A stretch of DNA of 58,204 nucleotides from Chara braunii (GCA_003427395.1 BFEA01000360.1:292375-350578), one strand, 5' to 3'; numbered from the stretch's first letter, positions 1 to 10,818 are shown. Translations and numbers: made by a program. The notes: generated from the sequence alone by a model not told the origin.

Positions 1-155
1 AAAGCGAGCCTCGGTCGGGATCTTGTCAACCCGACACAAGGGGCATAGCCACGGTTTACTGTCATTTCGATATTGGATGCACGAGCCATGGGCTCGTGCG
101 ACACACTTTCGACAATCTACCCATTCCACATAGCCTTCCCGGTTAGGACGCATGG
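1..155 (-). repeat. Misjoined fragment of gypsy element G1 (RNase H-integrase junction)
   Basis: This stretch matches 6180-6332 almost base for base, with a 2-bp length difference and a few substitutions. It is therefore a piece of the same Ty3/gypsy family as G1, in the same orientation. The match stops exactly where a Nextera mate-pair junction adapter begins at 156. I read it as a chimeric join made during library preparation or assembly, not as a real neighbour of the Ulp1 gene. Confidence 0.85.
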
Positions 156-188
156 CTGTCTCTTATACACATCTAGATGTGTATAAGA
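156..188. other. Nextera mate-pair junction adapter left in assembly
   Basis: 156-174 reads ctgtctcttatacacatct, the 19-bp Tn5 mosaic end. It is followed directly by the first 14 bases of its reverse complement (175-188). Back-to-back mosaic ends are the circularisation junction of Nextera mate-pair libraries. This is synthetic sequence and marks a probable false join. Confidence 0.95.
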
Positions 189-505
189 AAAGAAGTACAG
201 GAGAGAAAAAAAAATGTTTCTCTATCTGTCGTTGTGTGAGAAACTCTTGTTGTTTCGTTTTGGTCTTATATGCGAGAGAGTGGGAGAGAGAGAGGGGCGT
301 CTTTCTTCCGAAGTAAAGGGGAACAAAAAAAGATATTTGTCTCTTTCTTTTTGTCACTTATTGGAAAAAATCATCTCAAATGTGGCCAACCTTATGAAGT
401 GGTGAAAACCTGGGGTGAGACTGAAGTTTACCCCAAAGTTCAATACTGCCTGACACTTACGTGGTCAACAGGGACATCGAATCAGTTTTGGCACGCAGTA
501 GCCAA

Positions 506-536
<31 letters not shown>

Positions 537-738
537 AGTATTTTATAAAAACCCTTGCAAGTAGCGAAAAACTTAACAATTCCTGTGTGTCATGCCAATT
601 TGACCGACACGTGTGAACAGGAAGACAACCCAACGACCTCGCGTACCGTTCGGGAAGGAGCAACATCGAGCACTTAATAAGATGGTGTAGGTAAGAGAAA
701 CCGAGTGAGCATGACAGAGTCACAGAAAAGCAACACGG
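189..738. other. Stretch without a recognised gene, with (CT)14 microsatellite
   Basis: I see no supported gene. A (CT)n tract lies at 507-534. Just before it, at 489-507, is a motif reading tggcacgcagtagccaacc. It is the reverse complement of the unit edge of the tandem repeat at 15204-15707, and a similar motif recurs at about 2045-2063, downstream of the Ulp1 gene. Confidence 0.5.
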
Positions 739-1944
739 GTGGTGGCAGCAAGAAGTGTTCGTATATGGGTACAGAAACGACGACCAGTCCCAGGACAAAA
801 AATAACGACGAAGACTCATGCAGAGAGGTCGCCACCAAGCGAACCCTTGTTACCACTGACCACCGAGAGGTCAGTGAAGAGGTGGAAGAAAATGTTGAAG
901 GACCCTTGCTACGCAGAAATGTACGCAATAATGACGGAGGGTGAAGTAAAGTCTCCCCAGCTCATGGTTGAAGAGTCATCTGGCATTAAGGAAAAAGCGA
1001 AAGTAGGGGACATGGTCAGAACGAGAGAAGAGAAGACACACATGTTTGATGATGACGAATTGTTCCCCTTCACGTGGAAATCAAGGAGACACGCCATTCC
1101 CGTAACAAAATCCGACGTTGCACGATTGGCTGACAACGAATGGCTGAACGACAACATTATCGACATCTATTTGCAGTTTGTGTATGAAGAACACTCGCCG
1201 GCACGGGACAACGCAACAGTCCATGTGTGTACAACTTTCTGGCACCCCCAAATCATTGCTAACCAGAAAGTGTATGTGGCGAAAAGCGGATGGAAGGACG
1301 CGGTCAAGAACAGATCAGGGAACTTGCATCGACTAAGCAATAAACTGCGATGCACGACAACTACCGTGATACGTGTGAACCATAACAACCATTGGATTTT
1401 GCTTCTGTTGCTGAATGTGAGAGACTTCTTAGCAGTCAATCAGGACAAGAATGTCGATGAACCTCCTATTGCCATCATTGTTGACTCCTTCAAAGGGAAG
1501 AAACGAGAGGAATGGAAGGCCTTGCGAACATTTATGTGGCACGAGTACCTGTACGAGGCGTCCAACACGAGCGTGTTGACTCCAGAAAAGGTTGATACAT
1601 CGTGTGTGACATGTAGAGATCTACTAGTTTGTAAACTCTTGCATGCAGAATGCCCGCAGCAGAACAATTTCACTGACTGTGGTGTTTATGTATGTTGCAT
1701 TACTGCCACAATAATACAATTTCTTGCATCAATTGCGCCGACCGAGGTAAGAGCTAGGGACATACTGGAAGTTGTTAATACAACATACGTGAACGAAAGA
1801 ACTGTTAACCAATTTCGTCAGTCTATGGTGGACCGGCTAGCGCGTTGTGCTGCAGTTGCAAAAACTCACGGCACAACGACAGCCCCACGCATAGCGAAAG
1901 CGTTAAGAGGCCTCATAAATAGAAGACAAAGTAGTGCTTCATAA
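739..1944 (+). CDS. Ulp1/SENP-like SUMO-type cysteine protease (peptidase C48)
   Basis: This is an uninterrupted 401-residue reading frame. The C48 catalytic domain covers roughly residues 120-330. WLND at 135-138 is the typical substrate-binding start of the fold. The catalytic His is His218 in the NNHW motif, Asp249 sits in IVDS, the oxyanion Gln is at 307/308 in PQQ, and the nucleophile Cys314 sits in TDCGVYVC. All triad residues are present. Residues 1-115 are charged and low in complexity, as usual for the variable N-terminus. Family members cleave SUMO precursors or conjugates, mostly in the nucleus. Ulp1 domains are also carried by several eukaryotic DNA transposons (MULE, KDZ), and a broken transposase lies at 16863-18206, so a transposon-borne origin is possible. 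The start was taken as the first ATG of the frame; the frame continues upstream without a clear boundary, so an upstream exon cannot be excluded. Confidence 0.82.
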   Translation: MVAARSVRIWVQKRRPVPGQKITTKTHAERSPPSEPLLPLTTERSVKRWKKMLKDPCYAEMYAIMTEGEVKSPQLMVEESSGIKEKAKVGDMVRTREEKTHMFDDDELFPFTWKSRRHAIPVTKSDVARLADNEWLNDNIIDIYLQFVYEEHSPARDNATVHVCTTFWHPQIIANQKVYVAKSGWKDAVKNRSGNLHRLSNKLRCTTTTVIRVNHNNHWILLLLLNVRDFLAVNQDKNVDEPPIAIIVDSFKGKKREEWKALRTFMWHEYLYEASNTSVLTPEKVDTSCVTCRDLLVCKLLHAECPQQNNFTDCGVYVCCITATIIQFLASIAPTEVRARDILEVVNTTYVNERTVNQFRQSMVDRLARCAAVAKTHGTTTAPRIAKALRGLINRRQSSAS

Positions 1945-2384
1945 GACACGAATTGCCGTCAGAAGTGTCGAAGGTAAGTGTCGAAGGAAAGTTCACTACT
2001 TTGTGCAATTTGAACATAAAGACCGGTCACTTGACCAGTTGATTGACACGCAGTAGACAACCTTCTCGCGAAGATAGCCGGGGTCATCTCCCAAAAGGAA
2101 ATTTCAAAAAGAACGAAGCAGATTCTCGCGCGATGTCCGCGCCTAAAAAGTTTTGAAACCGAAACAAGAGAAATGACGTCAACATTTATTATTCACGCGC
2201 TCAGCGGCGTACCATCCATCCACCCGACTAATCAATCGCCCGTCCTAGGACACACCCAGCTCCAAACTCAACCATCCGAAAAGAGTCGACGCAAAAGACG
2301 AAGAAGCGAGGGTACTGATGCAATTTCCCATCCATCCCAATCTCCTGTAATTGGCCCAACCTTCCCAGCTTAGGACTCCTCATT
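1945..2384. other. Stretch downstream of the Ulp1 gene, no gene seen
   Basis: I see no convincing coding sequence. The motif cacgcagtagacaacct at about 2047-2063 resembles the one at 489-509, so similar short repeats flank the Ulp1 gene. A tandem aagtgtcgaagg repeat occurs near 1964-1989. Confidence 0.4.
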
Positions 2385-2440
2385 GCAATCGCGCAGAAAA
2401 TCGCGCGCTACAGAAAGTGGTTCGTCACATATGTGACGCC
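2385..2440 (+). repeat. 56-bp direct repeat, left copy, with 16-bp palindrome
   Basis: 2385-2440 matches 12427-12482 at 54 of 56 positions. The repeat ends in the perfect palindrome cgtcacatatgtgacg. The two copies bracket gypsy element G1. The repeat is too long for an ordinary 4-6 bp target duplication. It may be residual LTR or LTR-LTR junction sequence, since CGTCACA and TGTGACG are typical gypsy LTR ends. Confidence 0.7.
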
Positions 2441-2822
2441 CAGGGGGTTCCAATATTAGCAAGCTCCTGCTTGCTTGTTGAAACGTGTCGATTTCTCTAA
2501 TCAATCGACACGCGGAGCTCTTTTCTCTATGCCACTTACCGTTCGAATGAGTGTGGACGTCGTCCAACGTGGCAAACACAACTCTACTACTAATTCCTCA
2601 AGGAGGGCTATTGACAATCCAAGGAGGGGATTACACGTGTCGTTGTCATGACGCGTGCCCATCAGTCATACATCAGCGAGCGCCAGGGAGGGGAAAAGGG
2701 AGACGGTACATGGAGGGATGGCGAGGGGGAGGGTTGATTGGTAGCGGGGGAAGGAAGCTTTCCATTCCGGCCACCGTCACCTGGAGTTCCTGATAGTGAA
2801 TGATCCGGTGAAAGCGGGGGAA

Positions 2823-4500
2823 TCAGTTGCCGGTTTGAGGGAGGGATGCGAGGTAGTCGGGGTAGAGGGTGGTAAAGGTTCTGAAAAGCGCAGCGCGGAA
2901 GTGATCGTGGTTCTCGCATGCGGGGATAGTCCCCGTAATCATGCAGTATACCTCGATCATATTGTGGCCTCGCCACATGGCGCTAAGGAGAAGGATATGG
3001 ACGCAGAAGACAGGGAGGGCGCATTGGGTGGAAGGGTGGGGATGAACAATGACAGTGAGGTGGGTAGTGTAGAAAAAGCGGAAGGTATCGATGGGGAAGG
3101 GATTGTTGGGGAAGGTGACGCGAGTGGTAATCTGGTGGAAAGAGAGGTGGTCAAGGGGACGACGGGATAATGACCGGGGACGAAGCCCGTTGCCCCGCAT
3201 CGGTACGCGGACGAGTTGGTGGACGGCCGGTGGTGGAGGGGGAGGGGGATCGGCTTCGTCGCCGTCTTGCCGGTGCGGCTGAAGTCTTGGCAGCTGGGTC
3301 CCCATCCTCGGGCTTAGGTGGCTCTGGATCCTGGGCCGGATCGTCGGTGAGCGGCTGACTGGTTGCGCTGGCGAATTCCAACTGTCGCTTCCCGACCGCG
3401 GTCTCTTCCCTCTTCTGCGCCTGGGCCTGCGCCCGAGCCTCGTCACGCACTTCCTCCTCAAATCCTTCCCACTCCGACTCTTCTAGCTCCTCCTGGTCTT
3501 CTTCTTCTTTCTCCTCGTCGTCTTGTTCTTCTTCCTCCTCCTCCTCCTCACTTTGCTCCCCTTCGCTGTGCTCACTGTAACTCCCCTCTTCGGGAGTTTC
3601 TTCCTCATCGGCCTCTTCTTCAGCTTCTTCTTCTTCTTCCGAGCTTTCCTCTTCCGCTTCAATCTCTACCTCTTCGTTCTCGGAGGCCGTCCGATTTTGA
3701 AAGAAGGCGAGATCGACTATCTCGTGCGGGTCCAGATAACTGCGCTGTGACGGTGGGTTGCGGCTGCTTCCGGGCGCTTCCAAAGACGCCGACCACTAAA
3801 GGTATGGTCAATGTGCGTGGGAGGACGTGCGGGACTGGGCTGTTGTCGTTTTGCGAGACGATCTCAAGTGGGAGATCGTCGGCCAGCTGCGCCAGGAGGA
3901 CCGTTAGCTCTTGCACAATTGGTTGGCGATGACCGGGCCGCACCGATCCGAAGAGGAATGCGAGCAGATCGCCCTCCACTCCCGTTCACCACGCCTGGAT
4001 GATAAGCAGCTCAAGGTACTCAGCCCACTGGCGGTGATCCTCGTGCCGCGTCCACGTGACCTTTACTCCAACCAGACACACCGACAGCTCGACAAAGTGT
4101 TCTCGCCAACGCCTCCACTGTTGGGGATCAAGGAGGGGGACGACGAGTGACTCCAGACAAAAGGAAAGATGCAGATGAACTCCGGATTGTCAGAAGGTGG
4201 GAAAGAAGGAAGGGAGGTCGACGGTAGAGATTGGGGACGGGTTCATTGAGGACGTTGGAAGGAAATGAGTTCATGGAGCACCACCGCCGGCTCGTGCTGG
4301 AAAACTCGGATCCCATCGAGGTCGACGCCGTCCGTGGGGAAAAGATTATCCCCGTGGAGCGTGAGCCAACGATTTCACTCTGATGCAAACTGCTGCGCCC
4401 ACAGCCGGAGCGTCGTCTTGATAGCCGTATGCCGCAGCGGGCTGATGGTGCTGATGTCGCCGCTGAAGGCGACAACCGTAGACACGTGGCTGATTCCAGG
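2823..4500 (-). pseudogene. G1 third ORF: Glu-rich acidic protein of unknown function (broken)
   Basis: A coherent reading runs on the minus strand after integrase. It needs frame changes: a first part at about 4460-4250 with one TGA, a second at about 4125-3700 with one TGA, then an open frame at 3783-3151, and an open C-terminal part at about 3230-2823 in another frame. The 3783-3151 part begins with a DPHEIVDLAFFQNR stretch, then a long run of Glu with Ser and Asp, then an RRRSRSPSPS basic/Ser-Pro segment. I recognise no domain. Same-strand position 3' of pol is where additional ORFs or env-like genes of gypsy elements sit, but no signal peptide or transmembrane helix supports an envelope. 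Confidence 0.55.
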
Positions 4501-4721
4501 AGCTGATCACCGATGAACCACTACCGCCTCCGCCAAAACAACCGCCCGAGGATTGCCTGCAAATCGAAACTCAGCGGCTGCGTACACTCCCCCAGTACAG
4601 AAGAACTGCGCAAGTCGCCGAAGGTCCGGGCTGAGCCGCGGGTGATGAACTTGTCGGATCGCCGAGATGTAACACCGTGGTACCAGCAGAGGATCGCTAA
4701 GAGCTCGCTCCGCGAGAAAAC

Positions 4722-6218
4722 TCATGGCGATGGTGACGGGGACGGAGTAATAGAAGGAGAACGAGAAGGAGACAGAGAGACAAGCGATAAGCAGTTGTCA
4801 TCCTCTTCCGCACTGGAGGAGGAATTAGATGAAGGCGAAGATGGGGAAGAAGGAATGGGATGAAGGTCGGACACGTGGCGGATGATAGGATGAGCCGATC
4901 GACTGCTGGAGACCTCAGGCGCACGCCGCACGGTGTTCACGCCGTTCGGTCCGAGCTCAATCACGCGGAATCGCCCGAAGAATCGTGGCGCTAGCTTACC
5001 CTGGCGAGCACATTTCCTCACCTGCACGATGTCCCTCAATTTGTACTGGGGCCATGGACCTGCGTTCCCGTTCCGGACCTCGTAGCTTCGGACCTCATAG
5101 CTTCGGACCTGTCGGCCGTGGGCAAACTCGGTCAGTTTCTGGCGTTTTCGGGCTAGCCTAGGGAAGGACCGTTCCATTAGCTCTAAGTGTCGCTTGGCCT
5201 TGTCTCGAACAGTGTGGGCTGTCGGTTGAGCGTCGATTCATCGGGGAGGCTCGATATCGAAACGCAAGCGACGTTATTGGTCCTTAATTGGAAGGGGCTC
5301 CGGCCCGTTGATGCGTGGGGCGTTCCGCGATGAACCGCCAAGATGTGGTCTACGATATCGGGCCAGGGCCTGGGGTCCCGTGCCGCGATGTTTCGTCGCA
5401 GTGTTGTCTTTATCACCCTATTCGCGTTTTCTACCAGCGCATTGGATTGTGACATGTGGGGTGCGGTATTCCGCACAGCGACACCGTGTATGACCAGGTT
5501 CCTTAATACTTCCCCTCGGAATTCTGCCCCATTATCGGTCAGGATTTCTTCCATATCCTGGTGCATCCCGAGAAAACGGTTAACATATCGCGCGATTTTG
5601 GCGGCTTGTCTCATGCGACATGGATAGGCCTCGATTCGAAAAGTGGTCGACAAATACCAACAGGACTGAATATTCACAACTATTAGGACCAGGGGGTGCC
5701 ACGATATCGGTAGTATCCATACTCACCCTTTGGAACGACCGCTCGACTACTGTTGGTACTATTGATCTTGGCGGCTGGATCGGCGCCTTGTCAGCAGCGC
5801 AGACTTGACAGTTTGCGACGATGAATTTCACATCGTCCCAAATTTTGGACCAATACCATTCATTTTTGTCGATTGTCGACTCCGTAATCCGTACGGCAAA
5901 ATGGGCAGTCGTTTCTTCGTGTGCTATCTTCACCCAGTCGTACCTCATAAACGGATGCGGTACAACCATCCAAATCCCACTGCCGTCCGTTTTCCATTTT
6001 TCTAACCTACCCTCTACCCATCGATAATCCCGAGCCCTTTCATTAGCCCTCCTCCGATCTTCCTTGGTGAAATCCTGGAGGGGGTTACCTACGAAGGTGG
6101 CAATCAAAGCGATATCAGTCCATACTTCGGCCCTTCTAAACTTCCGGGTCTTCTCCAATCCTTCTGACGTGGCATCCAAAAAGCGAGCCTCGGTCGGGAT
6201 CTTGTCAACCCGACACAA
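4722..6218 (-). pseudogene. G1 integrase (degenerate)
   Basis: 6218-5580 has the HHCC zinc-binding segment (HEETTAHF followed by CQVC) and the start of the catalytic core with a candidate first Asp in MDTTD. 5677-5183 continues the core with the second Asp in LTDNGAEF and the Glu in NALVEN. 5177-4722 carries the C-terminal SH3-like part (KLAPRFFGRFRVIE, then HPIIRHVSDL) and a Ser-rich tail. No chromodomain is visible. Frame changes occur near 5680-5580 and 5183-5177. A short in-frame tandem duplication repeats RSYEV near 5082-5110. DDE residues look present, but the frame is broken. Confidence 0.85.
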
Positions 6219-6442
6219 GGGGCATAGCCACGGTTTACTGTCATTTCGGTATTGGATGCACGAGCCATGGGCTCGTGCGACACTGTCGACAGTCTATCCA
6301 TTCCGCATAGCCTTCCCCGTTAGGACGCATGGAGACCGAATATACGCGAGAAATTGCTTCGCAAAAATAGCAAAATTTATCAAGCAGGGAGAGAAGAGAT
6401 GATGAGGAGAGGGGAGAAAGAGGGGTAGTGGGCTTGCCTTCG

Positions 6443-6892
6443 TCACCCATTGCCACCAATCTGCTTCTTGCCACGTGGGAGAACTGCCACTTGTCCGTAC
6501 TTAGGCCCGTTTGCCGGTTCTGACTCCTTCCATGGAGTGATTTCCTCGCCCTTAGGTACTTTAGCAGGCCGATGCAGACGTGTCAGTCCGTCCGCGTTGC
6601 CGTGTCTTTCTGTCTTCCGATGGATGATATCGAAGTCGTACTCCTGTAGACATTCCGCCCAACATCCAATCATTCCCGTGTAATTAGTGAGCTTCTTCAA
6701 GGTCAGCAGGGGTCCGTGATCCGTCACGAGGCGGAACTTCTGTCCGTAGAGATACTGATGGAAGTGCTGGATTCCCCAGACTACTGCATAGCATTTGCCC
6801 TGAGGTGTTGAATCATTCCTCCGTTCGTACGACACTGTTCGCGACGCATACTCGATGACGTGTTTGTGACCATCGTTCCCCTTCTGCGCCAA
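6443..6892 (-). pseudogene. G1 RNase H domain
   Basis: This frame of 149 codons reads through the gypsy RNase H region, including IEYASRTVS, the Y-A-V-V-W-G-I helix and the strand FRLVTDHGPL followed by the HGNADGLTRL end, all typical of Ty3/gypsy RNase H. It would degrade the RNA of the RNA-DNA hybrid during reverse transcription. It is separated from RT by frameshifts. Its downstream edge is the region duplicated at the window start. Confidence 0.85.
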
Positions 6893-7876
6893 AATAGCGG
6901 AAATAGCCTCCGGTTGCCAGTCCGTGATGAGAATGAATTGTTTCGAAGGGTCCAGTCAGATCAAAATAGGCGCCGTTGCCAGAGTGTCCTTGAGGGTCGT
7001 GAAGGCCTGCTCGCACTCCGTGTCCCAACTGAGAGGCTGGTCCTTTCGTAACAGGTTCGTTAGTGGCCGTGCAATCGCGGCGAAGCCTTTGATGAAACGG
7101 CGATAGTACGACGCCAACCCCAAGAAGGCTCGAACCTGCGTCAGCGATGTGGGAACAGGAGCTTCTTTCACAGTCGTGACTTTCCTGGAATCCGGTCACA
7201 GTCCTCCACGTGTCACGACGTAACCCTGGAACGAAATTTCTAAAAGAAAAAATTCGCTTTTCTCGAGCGTAATCTTGAATCCAGCGTCTCTCAACGCTCC
7301 CAACGTCCACTCGATGTGTTGTGCATGTCTGTGATAGGTCACCGAGTAGACAAGAATATCGTCCATGTATACGATCACGCAAAACTTGATCATTCCCTGA
7401 TTCAGTCGTGTCTTGTTGACGAAGTTCTTGGAACATCACGTTCATTGCTCGTTGAAACGTGGCCGGCACGTTACAAATTCCCATTGGGCAAACAGTACGA
7501 AGGCCGTCTTCGGCTGATCTTCCTCCTTAACCAGAATGTGATGGAAGTCATGCCGAATATCAAACTTACTAAAATAATTAGCACACCCAATCACATCCAG
7601 CAAATCATCAATCCGGGGGAGGGGATACACATCTTTAATCGTGATTTCATTCAGTTTGCGATAATCGATGCATATGCGGATTGATCCATTTTTCTTCGGC
7701 ACTAATACTACCTGAAACGACCATGGTCCAGTGGCGGGTTCGATCCACCCGCTTGCTTCAAATTCCCGAATTCGTTCGATAACCTTTTTTCGTTCTATCA
7801 GGGAATATCGGTAGGGTTTGCAGTGGATTGGGGAATGATTTCCCGTCCGAATTTCGTGTTGAATGACCAGTGACAA
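6893..7876 (-). pseudogene. G1 reverse transcriptase (degenerate)
   Basis: 7876-7442 contains RT fingers and palm: RICIDYRKLNEITIKDVYPLPRIDDLL, then YFSKFDIR with the first catalytic Asp. 7484-7430 continues with CNVPATFQRAMN before losing frame. The catalytic YMDD lies at 7369-7358 in the frame of 7393-7196. 7171-6956 reads the thumb (FLGLASYYRRFIKGFA). At least three frame changes are needed. All main catalytic motifs remain recognisable. Confidence 0.88.
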
Positions 7877-8429
7877 GCCGATGTCAGTGTCCGTTATGCT
7901 AATCGCTCTCTGATATTCCGCCAGAATGTCCGCAATTAAATAATGAATTTCATCAAGTACGTACTGTGGGACGTGTAATTCGAAAAGTTGATCCCAGATT
8001 CGTACGTCGATCTGCTACGTGCGTGCTTGTTTCGCCACATCGGGGGGTGGCGCAGAGATAAACGAATGGTCCGATCGCCAGGAGAACATCGTGGCCATCA
8101 TCTGGGCGTCTTCCTCTCGGATGGCCACGTGTCCTTCCACGGTGATCCCATCGCAGATATCTATTCATGGTATGGTTCTAGTTGTGATCTTTACTCCGAG
8201 CTCATCTGATTCAGCCTCGAGACGCCCAGGGGGTTCCAAAGAACTGGCCTCCGCCCCTAGACGTAACAGTCGTACTTCCTTTGCGGGTGTCAATAGGGAC
8301 TTCGATAGATCTGTGATATCGCAGTAGTGTTTTTTGTCATTGTATCGGGCGAGGAGAGGGGAGATTCCTTCGTACAGGGTTTGAGGGGGTTCCAAAGAAT
8401 CGACCATCCTCGAAATCTGTACGAGGGAT
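7877..8429 (-). pseudogene. G1 protease-RT linker
   Basis: The minus strand is mostly readable in one frame between protease and RT but is interrupted around 8165 and 7950. It has no recognisable domain. It encodes two SLEPP motifs (about 8400-8370 and 8245-8220). The 19-bp sequence at 8221-8239 recurs at 2435-2453, at the left edge of the element. Confidence 0.5.
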
Positions 8430-9300
8430 TCACCTAAAATCATCGCCATGGTCCTTTGGATATTCCGACTGGTTAGATGCATCGTTCTTGCGATCGTTCT
8501 GGACGGCGGGTAATAAATACGCTGGCGTGCTAGCTTCAGAATTTTCGGATAATTTTTCGTCACTGCTATCCACATCCTTCGATGATGGCTTATCATCTGC
8601 GGAGTCTTCCCAGGTGATCATGCGAAGAGTTCCCGCTATCATCGGAGAAACTCGCGGGATTGCGTTGATGGTAGTACGAAGGGTCAGCCTCATAGGTACA
8701 GTATAGGGCTTTCCTCCAGTATTTCGGAGGATGATTGACCATCGCTCGAAATCCAAGTTTGCTCGTAACGCCACAAGAGCGGGAAGGCCGAAAAGAACGT
8801 CGTAGGTATTTACGTCTAATATCACAACGTCTCCTAACGCATGCACCTTTCCTAATCGAAAAGCGACGTTGGTCATTTTTTCCACCGATTTAATCTTTTC
8901 TTCGTCTGCCGAAACGAGCTGATCCTTTTCCGTAAGCATGATCAGATCGTTTTTCCTACCCGCCCTCTCAACTACTCGCAGCGAGATAGCCAAAACAGCA
9001 GCTCCTCAATCAATGATTGTATTGTACGGAATTCCCCATATTTCGATGTCGCATTCCGCAGATTTTCAAAAGATGGGTTTAATCCGTAGGAAATGATCGT
9101 CTTTCTGTATTAACCCTACCCGTATTGGATCCGAAGTGTCAACCGTATTTTCGTCTGGTGTGGATCTTTTAGCTTTCACATTCGTTGTTCGAGCGAGGGA
9201 GAATCATTTTCGATTCACCTTGTAGTGTTGTAACATTCGCTCATTAGCTTGTTCAGAGATCGAGAGCAGATGGCCAATCGAAAGTGGGATCCGATGGTCC
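8430..9300 (-). pseudogene. G1 aspartic protease (retropepsin-like), active site interrupted
   Basis: Minus-strand translation upstream of 8993 gives IWGIPYNTIID, stop, GAAVLAIS near 9060-8990. This is the retropepsin D-(S/T)-G-A active site with a TGA at the Ser/Thr position. The downstream frame 8993-8430 reads on through DVVILDVNTYDVLFGLP, the D-x-x-LG-type second half. Two more in-frame TGA codons occur between the gag end and the active site. The enzyme would cut Gag-Pol, but this copy cannot be translated through. Confidence 0.75.
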
Positions 9301-9305
9301 AAAGC

Positions 9306-10664
9306 TCAGACGATGTTCAGCACGTCGATTTCCCCAGTGACGAAGGTGGGTCCTTCCGACTCCATCTCTCCTGGAGAAGATCGCCACTCCGCCACTTCTT
9401 TCTGTTCCGGCGCCGGTCTGATCGTTCCAATCATTCCGAGCCCAGGATAACCAAGCGATACATACTGATCTAATGGGATGAGCTCAACAGCCTCTTCCGT
9501 GGTTGCTAACGCACTTCCTCCACCTTCCATTTCTTCCATCAGGGCTCCTACTCGTCCCGGTCTGTTAGCGATCGGGGCTGCGGCCATTGGTGCAACTCCG
9601 ACCCGTTGTTGCGGGGGCCAGTGGGGGCAATCATGGGCTAGATGCCCTACTTGATGGCATGCATAACAAACGTTCAGATTGCTTGCGGCCCCTCTGAGAG
9701 CACGCGCCGGGGCTAGCCCTTGTTGGATTGGAGGGGCACTCACCGCGATGGGCCGCATGTTTCTCATCATGGCTTCTAACCGAGCATTATGCTCTCGCTG
9801 TTCCTTTTTGCTTTCCTGGATTAGGCTAATTAACGTTTTGGTCAGCTCAAAAATAGATGTAGACTCATTTGTCCTTACCGGGTTTTCAATCGGTGGCGGG
9901 GGTGCCGTCATTAAAGGTGCCGGTATCACAGGAACAGGGACACTCGTGATTACACTCGGGGCGGGTCGTTTAGGGGCTATCTGTTCCAGATAGGTGACCG
10001 GGCCAGACACAAATCCCATATTCTCGAACTTGTTCTGCAATGCGGCAAACTCAGCTCTTGCCCTTGCGAGTTCGGACGAATCCCCTTCCTTAGGATAGTC
10101 TTCTCCTTCCAGGAAGTTCGCCTCGAACTTCCGTTCCATCCCCGCTGCAGCGGCCATGATCTGTTGCAGCGTGTGATTGATGGAGGAAAACTGCTTTCGC
10201 AACTTCGCCCTTATAGTCCGGCTACGAAGCCCATCAATAAACAAATCTCTCCCGACTTGCTCGCCTCGCTCAGTCTTCACAAACATTCGGTAGAACCGGT
10301 TTCGATACTCTGCGATAGACTCGAGAGGTTTTTGCACTCAGTCCTTGATCATGTAAAGTGCTTGCTCTGGATGGACATAATCGAATCGATTAAGAAAATC
10401 CCGTTCGAAGGTCGGAAGATCTACCCATACATAGGTACTAAACCAGTGATGAGCGTCTCCTTCTAATCGAGCAGGAATGTTTACCTGAGCTTCGCTATCG
10501 TCATACTGCTGTGTTCGGAGCGTGACCAGCCAGGCTCCTGCAAGATGATGTGCAGGGTCGAACAGATAAAGATCGGTTGGCGTCATGGGAGACCGTGCTC
10601 GTGGGGCAGGTTGATTAGGATTTTGTTGATTAGCATTCTGTTGCGGATTCGGATTAGCGTTCAT
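9306..10664 (-). pseudogene. G1 Gag (capsid and nucleocapsid) with one in-frame stop
   Basis: The frame runs 452 codons with a single TGA at about 10340. The N-terminus is Asn/Pro/Gln-rich, followed by a retrotransposon-gag capsid segment (HHWFSTYV, FERDFLNRF, YRNRFYRMF). A zinc knuckle of form C-x2-C-x4-H-x4-C reads CYACHQVGHLAHDC near 9675-9630. It packages element RNA. The start is the first ATG after the PBS. This is the least decayed part of G1. Confidence 0.88.
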
Positions 10665-10806
10665 GTTGGCTGCCCGTCGATTAGCCGATCTGCTTCGGGT
10701 GATGACGGGGTCGCGTCTATGCGCGTTCCGGGGTCGAGGTCGCCCTCGGTTAGCCAGATCGCTAAATTATCGTGTTGTTAGTCCTAAAGCCTGGCCACGT
10801 GTCAGA

Positions 10807-10817
10807 CTCCGATACCA
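10807..10817 (-). promoter_or_regulatory. G1 primer binding site (initiator tRNA-Met type)
   Basis: The minus strand reads TGGTATCGGAG. This differs by one base from the common plant-gypsy PBS TGGTATCAGAG, complementary to the 3' end of initiator tRNA-Met. It lies 143 bases before the gag start and is preceded on the minus strand by GGGCGTGAGAT, a plausible mutated LTR end. Confidence 0.7.
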
Positions 10818-10818
10818 A

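Noticed and set aside
3363-3932. 189-codon plus-strand frame rich in Leu and Pro
   Set aside because: It is the antisense shadow of the Glu-rich third ORF of G1, whose Glu codons read as Leu/Ser/Phe on the other strand.
2823-4500. Envelope gene (retrovirus-like third ORF) in G1
   Set aside because: No signal peptide, no transmembrane helix and an extremely acidic middle. Nothing supports an envelope.
8990-10345. TGA read as sense (recoding) in G1
   Set aside because: Other lesions (frameshifts) are also present, TGA ends normal-looking frames elsewhere, and deamination explains most cases.
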